Shown in pieces: positions 1 to 8,442 of a stretch of 64,000 nucleotides of DNA (the stretch's first letter is position 1; each line of letters begins with the position of its first letter). The stretch covers positions 248,001-312,000 of the forward strand of contig JAIBCL010000003.1 of assembly GCA_019694165.1 (NCBI GenBank), in the 5' to 3' direction. The position numbers and the translations under genes were made by a program. The notes below the pieces were generated by a model, which saw only the letters and a program-made list of their open reading frames with translations, was not told the DNA's origin and ran no database searches. The stretch comes from Verrucomicrobiaceae bacterium (GTDB taxonomy: Bacteria; Verrucomicrobiota; Verrucomicrobiia; Verrucomicrobiales; Verrucomicrobiaceae).

Positions 1-539
1 GTGCCGAGGCGTCGCTTGTCACGGAAATACACATGCGTCGTCATCTTGTAGCGCTGCGACGGATCAGGATCACGCTCATCCTTGAGCACCTTCAAGTTCA
101 CAAAACCCCACGCGCCGCCGACATCGACGAGGTTGTTGTTCTTGCTGCCATGAAACTCCACCAGCCCGAGGTCCGGCTTCACCCAGTGCAGGCCATCGTC
201 GCTCTCCGCATAAGCCGCACGCCAGCGCGCCGAGGTCACACTGTTCTTCACGTCATCATCGAACGCGACATACCAGAGCCGATACTTCCCACCGTCCTTG
301 ATGATCGAGCCATAAAACTGCACGCCCATCGCATCCGGTGCTCCAGTCCCGCCACGCTGCAGCAACGGATTCGCCGCGTGCTTCACCGGCTGCCGCATCT
401 CGAGCCGCAGATTCTGCGTGTGCGGGATCGAGACGTTGTCGAAAGCGAAGAGCGTGGTGGCCTTGGTTTCATCAAAGAGTTCCGCAGCCCCAAGCGCGGA
501 ACTCATCAGCAGGGTCAAAGCTGCGAGCAGTCGGTTCAT
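1..539 (-). CDS. Five-bladed-propeller glycosidase-like secreted protein (3' part outside window)
   Basis: The first 179 codons are visible; the gene runs off the left edge. The protein begins MNRLLAALTLLMSSALGA, a typical signal peptide, so it should be exported. The segment YAESDDGLHWVKPDLGLVE followed by GSKNNN matches the repeat style of the protein at 18872-20260 (ESDDGIHFTRPKLGLIE, GTKDNN), so the two are paralogues of the GH43/GH32-like beta-propeller type. The start ATG (539-537) overlaps the stop of the upstream esterase as ATGA, which suggests translational coupling and places it at the distal end of the catabolic operon. The substrate is unknown. Confidence 0.75.
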   Translation of the reverse strand, partial: MNRLLAALTLLMSSALGAAELFDETKATTLFAFDNVSIPHTQNLRLEMRQPVKHAANPLLQRGGTGAPDAMGVQFYGSIIKDGGKYRLWYVAFDDDVKNSVTSARWRAAYAESDDGLHWVKPDLGLVEFHGSKNNNLVDVGGAWGFVNLKVLKDERDPDPSQRYKMTTHVYFRDKRRLG

Positions 540-2188
540 GGTGCCTCAACGTCGAAGTCCGAGAACAACACGCACCAGTTCCACAGCGGATACGATTGCC
601 CCGCTCGTGTGCCATAAGCCGCATCGGCAAACGTATGCACCGAGCGCTCAGGATCGGAGTCGCGGACGTTGCCGTAGCTGAACGATCGCATCGCGACAAT
701 CGACTGCCCCACGGCGAACGGAGTTCCGTTGCGCAACTCGCGCGGCTCGTAGCGCAGCACAGTCACGCCGCTCTCTTCATGCACCTGACGAATCGCGACG
801 CGTGAGTTCGTGCCGGACGTGTTGGTGACAAAGAACGCGCCTTCGTCCGTGAGCGGTTTCAGCTCCTTGGATGCGCTCTTCGTCAGCACCAGTTCTTCCG
901 TTGCTTGTCCGTCGGTCTCGGGCCCTTTGCGAATCGCAGCGATGCTGCCCAGCGCCGATGCAAACGGATACCCATAGCTCACGCGGCACTTCTCATCGGC
1001 TGGCAGCGCTTTGTCGAAACGAATGCGCAGGCTCGTCGGAGAAATGATCTCCACCTTGGTCAGCGTGATCACTCGACTGCCATGAACGCGGAAGCCCGCG
1101 AGGGAACTGAAGCCGCCATCAATCGCCGACTCTTCTCTCGCGAGAAACGTGGTGTCGATCACCAACGGCGGACGTGGCACCGTAAACTCGATCACCACGC
1201 CATCCCGCGACGCCTCCAGCTTTGCACGACGCGGACGCAAGGGCTGCCAGTCCTCGCCCTCATCCAGCACGCGATGCATCACCTTGCCCACCTGCTCGCC
1301 CCACCAGCGTTCACCATCGGCAGACAGATGAATCGGATCGCCATACCGACCCAGCGTCGTTCGGCTGTTGATCGCGCTCGCCACCGCGTAGTGCGGCCCC
1401 ACGAGATGGATCGAAGCATCCGCATCCGCCGCCATCATCTGCGCCTCACCCGCAGGACCGAGCGTCTGATACGTGAAGATCGGCAGCTCGCCCTTCTGCC
1501 CCGTGATCGCATACAAGTCCGCCGACCATTGCTTGCGATACGCGATGAGTTGATCGCGATACCACGCGAGCCCGTCCTTACGCGGCAGCTCCGCATCCCA
1601 ACGCGTCGGCACGATGCCGCCCGTCGGCCCTCCATTGCCCTCGCCCTGCATCCAGTAGAGCACCCTCATTTCAAACTTCGCGCTCATCGCCTTCGCCTGT
1701 GCCATCGCACGTCGCGCATCATCCAGACTCGTTTTGTAGTAGCCGCCGCCGTGCTTCTTCGCCTCGGGAGTCCGTTGATCGGTGGATAAGTCCGCACTCG
1801 ACAGCTCTTGAATCTGCCGCCCGCCCTGTCCCGCACACGCGACGAGAAACTTCGCTGCCTTCTTCTCAACCTTCAGCACCGAAGCCCAGTGATCCGCCAT
1901 CCCATTCGCCACCGTCTCACCGAGCCCTCCATTTGCCGTCGCCTTCAATGGCACCAACACGAATTGATCGTCTGGACGCTTCTCCGGGGCCGATGAATTG
2001 TCCTTGGGCAACCACGTCCGCACGCTCCGCTGAAACATCAAATTGCCGAAGCCGGTGTCTTTGGTGCTGACAACCGGCAGCGACTCCGAGCCATCGCACA
2101 ACGACTGCCCCATCATCCAGATGCCGGAGATGGTGGGTTCGGCTAGTGCTTGGGTGATGAGGAAGGGAAGAAGGACGAAGCGCTTCAT
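536..2188 (-). CDS. SGNH/sialate O-acetylesterase-like secreted esterase
   Basis: A 550-residue protein with signal peptide MKRFVLLPFLITQALA. It has the SASA/SGNH-hydrolase pattern: the nucleophile block with MMGQSLCDGSES near residues 25-36, a central WMQGEGNGG block (about residue 180), and a GDPIHLSADG block (about 285) carrying the Asp and His of a catalytic triad. The remaining C-terminal half looks beta-rich with no motif I can name. The family removes acetyl groups from sugars, so it probably deacetylates the polysaccharide handled by this locus. It overlaps the next gene by 4 bp. It is separated from the rest of the minus-strand run by the RAYT/repeat insertion at about 2260-3425, which may have displaced its original promoter. 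Confidence 0.8.
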   Translation of the reverse strand: MKRFVLLPFLITQALAEPTISGIWMMGQSLCDGSESLPVVSTKDTGFGNLMFQRSVRTWLPKDNSSAPEKRPDDQFVLVPLKATANGGLGETVANGMADHWASVLKVEKKAAKFLVACAGQGGRQIQELSSADLSTDQRTPEAKKHGGGYYKTSLDDARRAMAQAKAMSAKFEMRVLYWMQGEGNGGPTGGIVPTRWDAELPRKDGLAWYRDQLIAYRKQWSADLYAITGQKGELPIFTYQTLGPAGEAQMMAADADASIHLVGPHYAVASAINSRTTLGRYGDPIHLSADGERWWGEQVGKVMHRVLDEGEDWQPLRPRRAKLEASRDGVVIEFTVPRPPLVIDTTFLAREESAIDGGFSSLAGFRVHGSRVITLTKVEIISPTSLRIRFDKALPADEKCRVSYGYPFASALGSIAAIRKGPETDGQATEELVLTKSASKELKPLTDEGAFFVTNTSGTNSRVAIRQVHEESGVTVLRYEPRELRNGTPFAVGQSIVAMRSFSYGNVRDSDPERSVHTFADAAYGTRAGQSYPLWNWCVLFSDFDVEAP

Positions 2189-2265
2189 GATTGTCTTGAG
2201 GCTATGTGATCACGAAAGCTGGGGCTGGCGAATGTCTTTCGGACTTTGATCGTCTTGTCGGCCTG

Positions 2266-2369
2266 CGAAAGCGGTGTGGCGCTTCGCTTCCCACCGCACT
2301 CCAAGACGCTATCGCGGTATCGAATGTCGCGAAGCGTCTTGGAGTGCGGCGGCTGTGACGCCGCTTTCG
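2266..2369. repeat. REP-like imperfect palindrome upstream of the RAYT gene
   Basis: CCGCACTCCAAGACGCT (2294-2310) is repeated inverted as AGCGTCTTGGAGTGCGG (2333-2349). Outside it, CGAAAGCGG (2266-2274) pairs with CCGCTTTCG (2361-2369). The same words recur in the array at 3001-3420 on the other side of the RAYT gene. This is the arrangement expected for a REP/BIME mobilised by the adjacent transposase. Confidence 0.85.
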
Positions 2370-2431
2370 AACGCCCCCGCGCACAGAACATCCCGATTGA
2401 TTCCACCTCCCATCTCTCAACGATCCCACCA

Positions 2432-3001
2432 ATGACTCCCGACCAAGACGCCAAACTGCCGTGGCCGCACGCCCCGCTGCATCGTCTCGGAGAACGCGGC
2501 ATCTACTTCGTCACCGCAGCGACCTATCGAAAGCTCCACCACTTCCGCAGCGCCGAACGTCTGGCCGTGCTCCATCGCGGTCTTCTCAAAGTCTGCGCCG
2601 ACTTCGGATGGCGGCTTGAAGCGTGGGCCGTGTTTTCGAATCACTATCACTTCGTCGCCGAGTCTCCCGCCAATGCCGAAAGTCTCCCGACCATGCTGGG
2701 ACTCCTCCACGAAAAGACCGCGAAGTGGATCAACAAGCTCGACCACGAACCCGAACGCAAGGTGTGGCACAACTACCGCGAGACGCTCCTGAGCTTCGAG
2801 CGATCCTATTTCGCCCGGCTCAACTACACCCATCGAAACGCCGTGAAGCACGGCTTGGTGCAACGAGCCGCCGATTATCCGTGGTGCTCCGCCGCCTGGT
2901 TCGAGCGCCACACCAGCCCTGCGATGGTCAAAGCCATCACTCGCTTCAAAACGGACCACGTAAGCCTCGAAGACGAGTTCGACGTTGCCGCTGATTGGTA
3001 A
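2432..3001 (+). CDS. REP-associated tyrosine transposase (RAYT, Y1/HUH family)
   Basis: A 189-residue single-strand nuclease of the IS200/RAYT (Y1_Tnp) type. The HUH motif is SNHYHFV (His71 and His73) and the probable catalytic tyrosine is Tyr132 in NYTHRNAVKHGLV, which matches the Y-x-H-x-N-x-V-K-x-G-L-V signature. The start at 2432 (MTPDQDAK) is preferred; the frame is open back to 2246, but that stretch is the REP palindrome and not coding-like. The stop codon ends exactly where the 140-bp repeat array begins. The gene lies on the plus strand inside a minus-strand operon. RAYTs are known to act on REP palindromes, and no IS ends or target duplications were seen. Confidence 0.9.
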   Translation: MTPDQDAKLPWPHAPLHRLGERGIYFVTAATYRKLHHFRSAERLAVLHRGLLKVCADFGWRLEAWAVFSNHYHFVAESPANAESLPTMLGLLHEKTAKWINKLDHEPERKVWHNYRETLLSFERSYFARLNYTHRNAVKHGLVQRAADYPWCSAAWFERHTSPAMVKAITRFKTDHVSLEDEFDVAADW

Positions 3002-3420
3002 CGAGAGTCGCGAAGCGTCTTGGAGTGCGGTGGCCGTGACACCGCTTTCGAACGTCTCCTCGTGTTCGATAGCAACTCGCGCGAACGAAAGCGGTGTCGC
3101 CGAGCGCAGCATGTGATGCCGCGGTTGGAGCCAAACGGCAACGAAAGTCGCGAAGCGTCTTGGAGTGCGGTGGCTGTGACACCGCTTTTGAGCGTCGCCA
3201 GGTGTTCGACAGCACCCCGCGTGAACGAAAGCCGTGTCGCCGAGCACAGCATGTGATGTCGCGGTTGGAGCCCAGCGGCAACGAGAGTCGCGAAGCGTCT
3301 TGGAGTGCGGTGGCCGTGACACCGCTTTCGAACGTCTCCTCGTGTTCGATAGCAACTCGCGCGAACGAAAGCGGTGTCGCCGCCCCTTCAGGGCTCTGCC
3401 ACCGCACTCCACGACGCTGC
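3001..3420. repeat. 140-bp tandem REP-like array (2.7 units plus inverted tail)
   Basis: Units begin at 3001, 3141 and 3281 with exact 140-bp spacing. Each contains GTCGCGAAGCGTCTTGGAGT followed by the sequence ACACCGCTTT, and 85 bp into the unit CGAAAGCGGTGTCGCCG (3086 and 3366; one change at 3226). The third unit is cut short at about 3378. It is followed by GCCACCGCACTCC (3398-3410), an inverted copy of the unit start with one mismatch nearby. The words are the same as in the palindrome at 2266-2369. The array fills the whole gap between the RAYT stop and the stop of the next gene. Confidence 0.9.
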
Positions 3421-3425
3421 CGCGC

Positions 3426-5855
3426 TCATCGAAGCTCCTTCATCAACAGTTCCTGCATCGTAGTCTCCGGCAGGCCATCCAAGGGGTGACGCACTTCACA
3501 TTTCACACCGAGCGGACCCAACACATCTTGAAGCATCAAGCCGAGCACAGCGCTGTGCGTGGGATCGGTCTGCACTTCTCCTTTGACGGGTGGCTTGTCT
3601 TCCTTCGCGATCACGATGAATGCGGGAGGATCATCAGCGCTGGCGTGCGACATCGGCGACCACTCGCGAAGATCGGCGAGGTGTTTCTCACGATTCGCGA
3701 GGAAGGGCGCGAAGGTTTCTTTGCGTGTCTTGCCGACGTAGCCGAAGGCGTGGCCGCCGTATTCGCTGTTGGGGATCCATTCGACGAGTTGCTTCGGATC
3801 AAGCGACGGCTGCGGAGCTTTCGTTACCGTGGCAATCAAACGCGTGGATTCGTGAGCGATGGGATCAGCGCTCTCCGCATCGGCCATGTCGTCGTGCATC
3901 GCGAGCCACAGGGATGAACATCCACCCGCGCTTACGCCACTGGCCGCGATGCGCGTCTTGTCGAGATGCCACTCGGCGGCTTTCGAGCGCAGATGCTGCA
4001 AGGCACGCGCGGCATCCATCAGCGGCCATTGCAGCGGTGGCGTGATCTTCGTCGCGGCGTTCGCATCGGCGAGGAACCGGTAGTTGATCGAAGCTACGGA
4101 GATTCCGGCATTGAGGAACGCGCGCACGTCGAGGTGCTGATGGATGTCCGTCTTGTCCTGAGCGCCCCAACCGCCGCCGTGAATGTAGAAGACGACAGGA
4201 GATGGCGTCTCCGACTTCGCCAGCCACACGTCCATTGTCTGACGGAAGTGATTGCCATACGGCACATCGACGAACGTCGCAGGCGTGGCATCCGCCGTGG
4301 CGGTGAGTGATGCTTTTTGCACCTCGGCGGGCGGCATCCAGCCATTGGGGCGCTTCTCATCCGGCTCGTAAGCGCAAGTGATGAAGTAGAGCCCATCCGC
4401 AGCGAGCTTCTGCGGTGGCACGTTCACCTGCACTTGAGTGAAGCCATCGGCGAACCAACTCTCGTAGCCATCCGCTGCGACGGGTTTCAAGGCGCGACCG
4501 TTGAGGCGCACATCGAGCTTCGTGGGCGCGCGATACGGCAATCGCACTCTGAAGCCGATGCCGTGCGTGATCTTCGCATCGGCTGTCGCCGCGAGCAGTT
4601 GCTCGTCGGGCATCTCCATCGCCACTTTCAGCTCGGGACCTGATTGAATAAACTTCTTCACCGCTTCAGGGAACTCCTTCGCGACGATCATCTTCTTCGC
4701 CGCCGAAGTCGTTGCCACCACGAGACTCTCGCGGCCCACCGTTTGCGGATAAAGGAAGCCGAGTGCGAAGTCGCTTTGCTGATTCCACAGCTCTTCGCGG
4801 CTCGCGCGCAGTTCCGTCGCGTTACGGCCATACGCGGTGACATAATGACCAACGAAGTGCCTCATGCGATTCACCGGGTAGCCAGCGCGGCGCTCATCCA
4901 GCCACGCCTCGTTGCCGATCTTCATGAGTCCCTTCATGCGAGCGACAAGGCTCTGCTCCCACGCGACCTCCTGCGTGATGACCATCGTGTGATACTTCGC
5001 GTAGCTGTAGTGCGCCGAATAGAAGAGCGGCATGCCGTGCCAGAGCTTCTTGCCGAGCGGCGCGAGTTCCGGTCCCCAAAACGTGCGCTGCGCATCAGCT
5101 TCGAAGCGATCCGAGGGAAAGCCTGCCTCCTTGCCCGCAGCGATCATCGCCTCCGTCACACGCCAGTCCCACGGACGCAGCGCGTAATTTGAATACGCCG
5201 CGCCCGTGACCTCCGTCATGATCTGGCCGTGATACATCTGCCGCGAGCCAAGCTGTTCCGGCGCATACTCTTGCAAGCCAGTGCCGTGCAGGTCCGCGTG
5301 GACCTCGGGTTTGTATTCATCGATCACCGACAACACCGCCGCGAGTTCCGGTGCGTCCTCCGGCTTGATCAGCGACAGCGACTTCACATCCCACAGCTTC
5401 CCCACGCGCCCATTGCCCGTGTAAGGATCAACGCCGTGCTCGTTGCGGAAGCGATCCGTGTAAAACATCGCCAGCGGATTCACGCACGGCATGATCAGCA
5501 CGATCTGCTTCTTCCGCGTCTCCACCGCGAGCGGATCATCGCTCAAGCACCACTCCGCAAAGGCCATCGCACCCGTCGTGCCCGTGCGCTCAGGGCCGCT
5601 GTGCAGCGTGGTGACGAGGCACACTTGTTTGTCGGTGTTCTTCACCGTTGGGTCCGTGATCTTGAGCAGATACACCGGCATGTTTTGTCCGCTCAACGCG
5701 CGTGATTCGAGCACCGCGACCTTTGGATGCGACTTCTTCCAGAAGGCGAGGGTGCCCACATATTCCTCCCAGGTGAGGCGGTGCATCGGCGGATACTTTT
5801 CCTGCGCGAGCAGAGGCGAGAGCAGACAGCAGAGGGCAAGGATGAAGCGTTTCAT
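3426..5855 (-). CDS. Fusion of M14-type zinc carboxypeptidase domain and alpha/beta-hydrolase esterase
   Basis: An 809-residue secreted protein with signal peptide MKRFILALCCLLSPLLAQ. The N-terminal domain (about 25-400) has the M14 zinc motif LHSGPERTG (His85, Glu89) and a further candidate zinc ligand in VHADLHGTG (His186 or His190). The C-terminal domain (about 530-800) is a BD-FAE-like esterase: oxyanion motif HGGGW (559-563), nucleophile elbow GVSAGG (Ser642), and plausible Asp753 and His767. Peptidase plus carbohydrate esterase in one chain is unusual. In a saccharide locus it may act on a peptide- or ester-decorated glycan, but this is inference. The next upstream gene ends 84 bp away across a hairpin. 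Confidence 0.8.
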   Translation of the reverse strand: MKRFILALCCLLSPLLAQEKYPPMHRLTWEEYVGTLAFWKKSHPKVAVLESRALSGQNMPVYLLKITDPTVKNTDKQVCLVTTLHSGPERTGTTGAMAFAEWCLSDDPLAVETRKKQIVLIMPCVNPLAMFYTDRFRNEHGVDPYTGNGRVGKLWDVKSLSLIKPEDAPELAAVLSVIDEYKPEVHADLHGTGLQEYAPEQLGSRQMYHGQIMTEVTGAAYSNYALRPWDWRVTEAMIAAGKEAGFPSDRFEADAQRTFWGPELAPLGKKLWHGMPLFYSAHYSYAKYHTMVITQEVAWEQSLVARMKGLMKIGNEAWLDERRAGYPVNRMRHFVGHYVTAYGRNATELRASREELWNQQSDFALGFLYPQTVGRESLVVATTSAAKKMIVAKEFPEAVKKFIQSGPELKVAMEMPDEQLLAATADAKITHGIGFRVRLPYRAPTKLDVRLNGRALKPVAADGYESWFADGFTQVQVNVPPQKLAADGLYFITCAYEPDEKRPNGWMPPAEVQKASLTATADATPATFVDVPYGNHFRQTMDVWLAKSETPSPVVFYIHGGGWGAQDKTDIHQHLDVRAFLNAGISVASINYRFLADANAATKITPPLQWPLMDAARALQHLRSKAAEWHLDKTRIAASGVSAGGCSSLWLAMHDDMADAESADPIAHESTRLIATVTKAPQPSLDPKQLVEWIPNSEYGGHAFGYVGKTRKETFAPFLANREKHLADLREWSPMSHASADDPPAFIVIAKEDKPPVKGEVQTDPTHSAVLGLMLQDVLGPLGVKCEVRHPLDGLPETTMQELLMKELR

Positions 5856-5919
5856 GGTCGGCAGTTGATCCGATTCGCAATCGAGTCCGAGAGGTAAGAA
5901 GGCGGGCTATGGGACTTCG

Positions 5920-5940
5920 GCTTCGGTTGCCAACCGAAGC
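5920..5940 (-). terminator. Perfect 9-bp hairpin at the 3' end of the sialidase-like gene
   Basis: GCTTCGGTT (5920-5928) and AACCGAAGC (5932-5940) form a perfect stem with a 3-nt loop. The stem begins in the last base of the stop codon of the gene at 5940-6998. There is no T-run on either side, so it may be an mRNA-stabilising or attenuating hairpin rather than a full intrinsic terminator. Confidence 0.5.
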
Positions 5941-6998
5941 TACTTCAGAGGGGCGCTCCAGATGGCCACACCCATGTGATAGCGCTGATGGTTCTCGCTC
6001 GCCTTGGAATACCAGGCGGTGACGAGCTTGCCATCTGCTCGCTGCACCGTGCTGGGGTAGCCGCAGTCGGACTCCAGCGTGTTCGCGATGCGCACGGGCT
6101 CGGTCCACGTCTTGCCTTCATCGCTCGTGATCTTCGCCAGCACACCCGTCTCGCCTTTGATGCGACTGCCATGCGTGAGCAGGATGCGTCCGTCTTTGAG
6201 TCGAAGCAGATGGCCGTTGATCTCGTTCTTCTGCGTCACGCGATTCGGCTCACCCCAAGTCACGCCGTCGTCCTCGGAGATATACAAATCCATCGCCGTC
6301 TCGCGTGCCGCTGCCATCCAGCGTTTGCCGCCGAGGTGTAGTATGGTCGTCTCGTTGCTCTTCGGTCCGATGATGCTGGTGCGCTTCCAGGTCTTGCCAT
6401 CGTCATCACTGCGGAAGTGCCACGAGCGGTAGCCTTTCGTCTTCGTGCTCTTCGTCGCATCCACCCACTCGCCGCCGTAGCATGAGACATGCAGCGAGCC
6501 GTCGTCGCCTTGCTTGATGTCACCGAAGGGGATGTAGTTCGTCCAGCCTGCATCCGGTGCTGGGAAGTCTTTGATCTGTGACCAAGTCCTTCCGCCATCG
6601 CTGCTGCGGCACACCCAGAGAGAAAGGATGTCATCGCGAAACACCGCCTGTTTCGGACGCTGAGGTTGCTTCACATTCGTCCACCCCGAGCACAGGACGA
6701 TAAGGTCTCCGTTCTTTGCCAGGCCAGCAGCGACATTCATGCGGTTCGTGTCCGCATCATTCGGCGCGGGAACACCGCGCTTCTCCCAGAACAGGCCGTC
6801 CATGCTGTTCCAGCATTCTGCCGCACCCGCCATCTGTCCGTGGCTAGGCTTGCCAAAGATCGTGGTATTGATGCTGCCGTCTGGGAGCACGGTGAGGTTT
6901 GGCCACGCGCACACGTTGTCGATCGCGATGAAGCGCTGGATGTCTTGGGCAAAGAGCGAAGTGCCGAGAGCGAAGAGGAAAATTAAGAGGCGGTGCAT
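5940..6998 (-). CDS. Secreted sialidase-like six-bladed propeller (BNR repeats)
   Basis: 352 residues from MHRLLIFLFALGTSLFAQ, a signal peptide. The frame is open 20 codons further up, but the signal peptide marks the start at 6998. Asp-box repeats are visible: SSDGGRTWSQ, SDDDGKTWKR, SEDDGVTWGE and SDEGKTWTE, the hallmark of sialidase (GH33-like) propellers. An FIAIDNVCAWPNLTVLPDG opening is typical of the Verrucomicrobia/Planctomycetes members. True sialic acid specificity is not shown; no nan genes are nearby. It sits downstream of the MFS gene (52-bp gap) in the catabolic run. Confidence 0.8.
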   Translation of the reverse strand: MHRLLIFLFALGTSLFAQDIQRFIAIDNVCAWPNLTVLPDGSINTTIFGKPSHGQMAGAAECWNSMDGLFWEKRGVPAPNDADTNRMNVAAGLAKNGDLIVLCSGWTNVKQPQRPKQAVFRDDILSLWVCRSSDGGRTWSQIKDFPAPDAGWTNYIPFGDIKQGDDGSLHVSCYGGEWVDATKSTKTKGYRSWHFRSDDDGKTWKRTSIIGPKSNETTILHLGGKRWMAAARETAMDLYISEDDGVTWGEPNRVTQKNEINGHLLRLKDGRILLTHGSRIKGETGVLAKITSDEGKTWTEPVRIANTLESDCGYPSTVQRADGKLVTAWYSKASENHQRYHMGVAIWSAPLK

Positions 6999-7050
6999 AG
7001 GGAAGGGGAGTCTTGGCCCAAACGTCGCTCGAAGCCCCGTCCTCACATCG

Positions 7051-8304
7051 CTACTCAAACACCTTCTTGTTCGGATTGATGAACAACCACGCGACCGCGC
7101 CCATCAGGAAGAGTCCGCCGATGAGGAGCACCGGCGCATTCCAGTCATAGTGCTTTTGCAACCACACGACCAGCAGCGGACTGATCACGCTGCCGATCTG
7201 GCCCGACGTATTCATCGCCGCACCAACGACGGCCGCGTGACTGCCGCCAATGTCGATCACCGTGCCCCATGACGCCCCAAGCGTGAACATGCTCGCGGCT
7301 ACCGCGATCGCGATGCACCACGCGGCGAGCACGGGCTGATGCGTGGTCGTCGCGAGCAGCATGGCAATGCCAGCGACGAGATACGAAAATGCCCCGACAC
7401 TCACTCGCCCAACGCGCAAGCCGAAGCGTCGCGTCATGAAGTCGGTCGAGACGCCGCCGAGCAAGTCAGCGGTGACGCTCAAGATCAGTGGCAATCCGGA
7501 GAAGAACCCAAGCTGCATCGAGTCGAAGCCGTGCTGCTCCTTCAGATAATCCGGCAGCCAGGTGATGCAGAAGTAGAAGCCGAAGCTGTTCGGGAAATAC
7601 ATCAGGCACAGCGGCAGCGTGTTGCGATGACTGAACAACTGCTCCCAATACGCCCAGCCCGCGTGATGCCCGGCGCTGTTGTCGCGACCCGCCTTGATCT
7701 TCTCCAGTTCATCTCTGCTCACCGATGGATGCTCCTCCGGCTCATCGCGGAACCAGCGAAACCATGCAATCGCCCAAACGATGCCCGGAATGCCGAAGAT
7801 CAAAAACACCCATCGCCAACCGACTTGATGCATCAGCCAGAGCGCCAGCATCGGTGTGAGTCCTCCCGCCAGATGCGCCGCGGCGAAGAAGATTCCCTGG
7901 ATCGTCCCTCGCTCGCTGCGCGGAATCCAGCGCGAGAACGTGCGTGCCACACCCGGCCACGCGCCTGCCTCACCAATGCCGAAGAGGAAACGAATGACGA
8001 GCATTGAACCGAAATTCCAAGCTGCCGCCGTTAGCATCGTGAAGGCCGACCAGCACGCCACGATGCGCGTCAACACCCGCCGCGTGCCGATGCGATCCGC
8101 CCACCACGCCGTCGGAATCTCAAACGCCGCATACGCGATCGCGAACGCGCTGTAGATCCAGCTCATCTGATCCTTGTCGAGCCCGAGATCAGTCCGGATG
8201 CTCGGCGACATCGTGGCGATGCATGCACGATCCAGATACGTGATGCCGGCGAGAGCAAGCATGAAGCCGACGACGCGGTAGCGGGTGCGTGTTGGAATGG
8301 TCAT
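7051..8304 (-). CDS. MFS transporter, anion:cation symporter type (hexuronate/sugar-acid-like)
   Basis: 417 residues, polytopic (about 12 membrane segments). The start MTIPTRTRYRVVGFMLALAG at 8304 is chosen because the open frame further upstream runs through an inverted repeat and is not coding-like. Early motifs TYLDRACIATMSPSI and FEIPTAWWADRIGTRRVL fit the ACS subfamily (ExuT/GudP-like), which imports sugar acids such as hexuronates and galactonate. It has enzymes for sugar acids on the same strand upstream, consistent with uptake of the locus substrate across the inner membrane. Specificity is inferred from context. Confidence 0.85.
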   Translation of the reverse strand: MTIPTRTRYRVVGFMLALAGITYLDRACIATMSPSIRTDLGLDKDQMSWIYSAFAIAYAAFEIPTAWWADRIGTRRVLTRIVACWSAFTMLTAAAWNFGSMLVIRFLFGIGEAGAWPGVARTFSRWIPRSERGTIQGIFFAAAHLAGGLTPMLALWLMHQVGWRWVFLIFGIPGIVWAIAWFRWFRDEPEEHPSVSRDELEKIKAGRDNSAGHHAGWAYWEQLFSHRNTLPLCLMYFPNSFGFYFCITWLPDYLKEQHGFDSMQLGFFSGLPLILSVTADLLGGVSTDFMTRRFGLRVGRVSVGAFSYLVAGIAMLLATTTHQPVLAAWCIAIAVAASMFTLGASWGTVIDIGGSHAAVVGAAMNTSGQIGSVISPLLVVWLQKHYDWNAPVLLIGGLFLMGAVAWLFINPNKKVFE

Positions 8305-8348
8305 CAGGGGTGTTGAGACTTGGTTGTTGGGCGGGGGTAAGGAATTGA

Positions 8349-8426
8349 TGACAGGAGAATGTGGGCAGGAGAATGAAACTGATGTCTTCTGAAATGAATT
8401 ATTCTCTTGTCCCCATTCTCCTGTCA
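8349..8426. repeat. 26-bp imperfect inverted repeat built from CAGGAGAAT words
   Basis: TGACAGGAGAAT (8349-8360) pairs perfectly with ATTCTCCTGTCA (8415-8426). The inner 14 bp of each arm (8361-8374 and 8401-8414) match with three differences, and the loop is 26 bp. Within each arm a CAGGAGAAT-like word occurs twice at 14-bp spacing. It fills the gap between the LamG gene stop and the MFS start. Confidence 0.8.
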
Positions 8427-8442
8427 CAAAAGGAATAACAGA

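Noticed and set aside
2417-3412. Repetitive protein-coding frames over the palindrome array
   Set aside because: They translate the tandem repeats themselves and overlap the RAYT gene on the other strand, without coding features.
3001-3420. Possible CRISPR array
   Set aside because: The repeat period is 140 bp with nearly identical units and no short unique spacers, no cas genes, and it is adjacent to a RAYT; a REP array explains it better.
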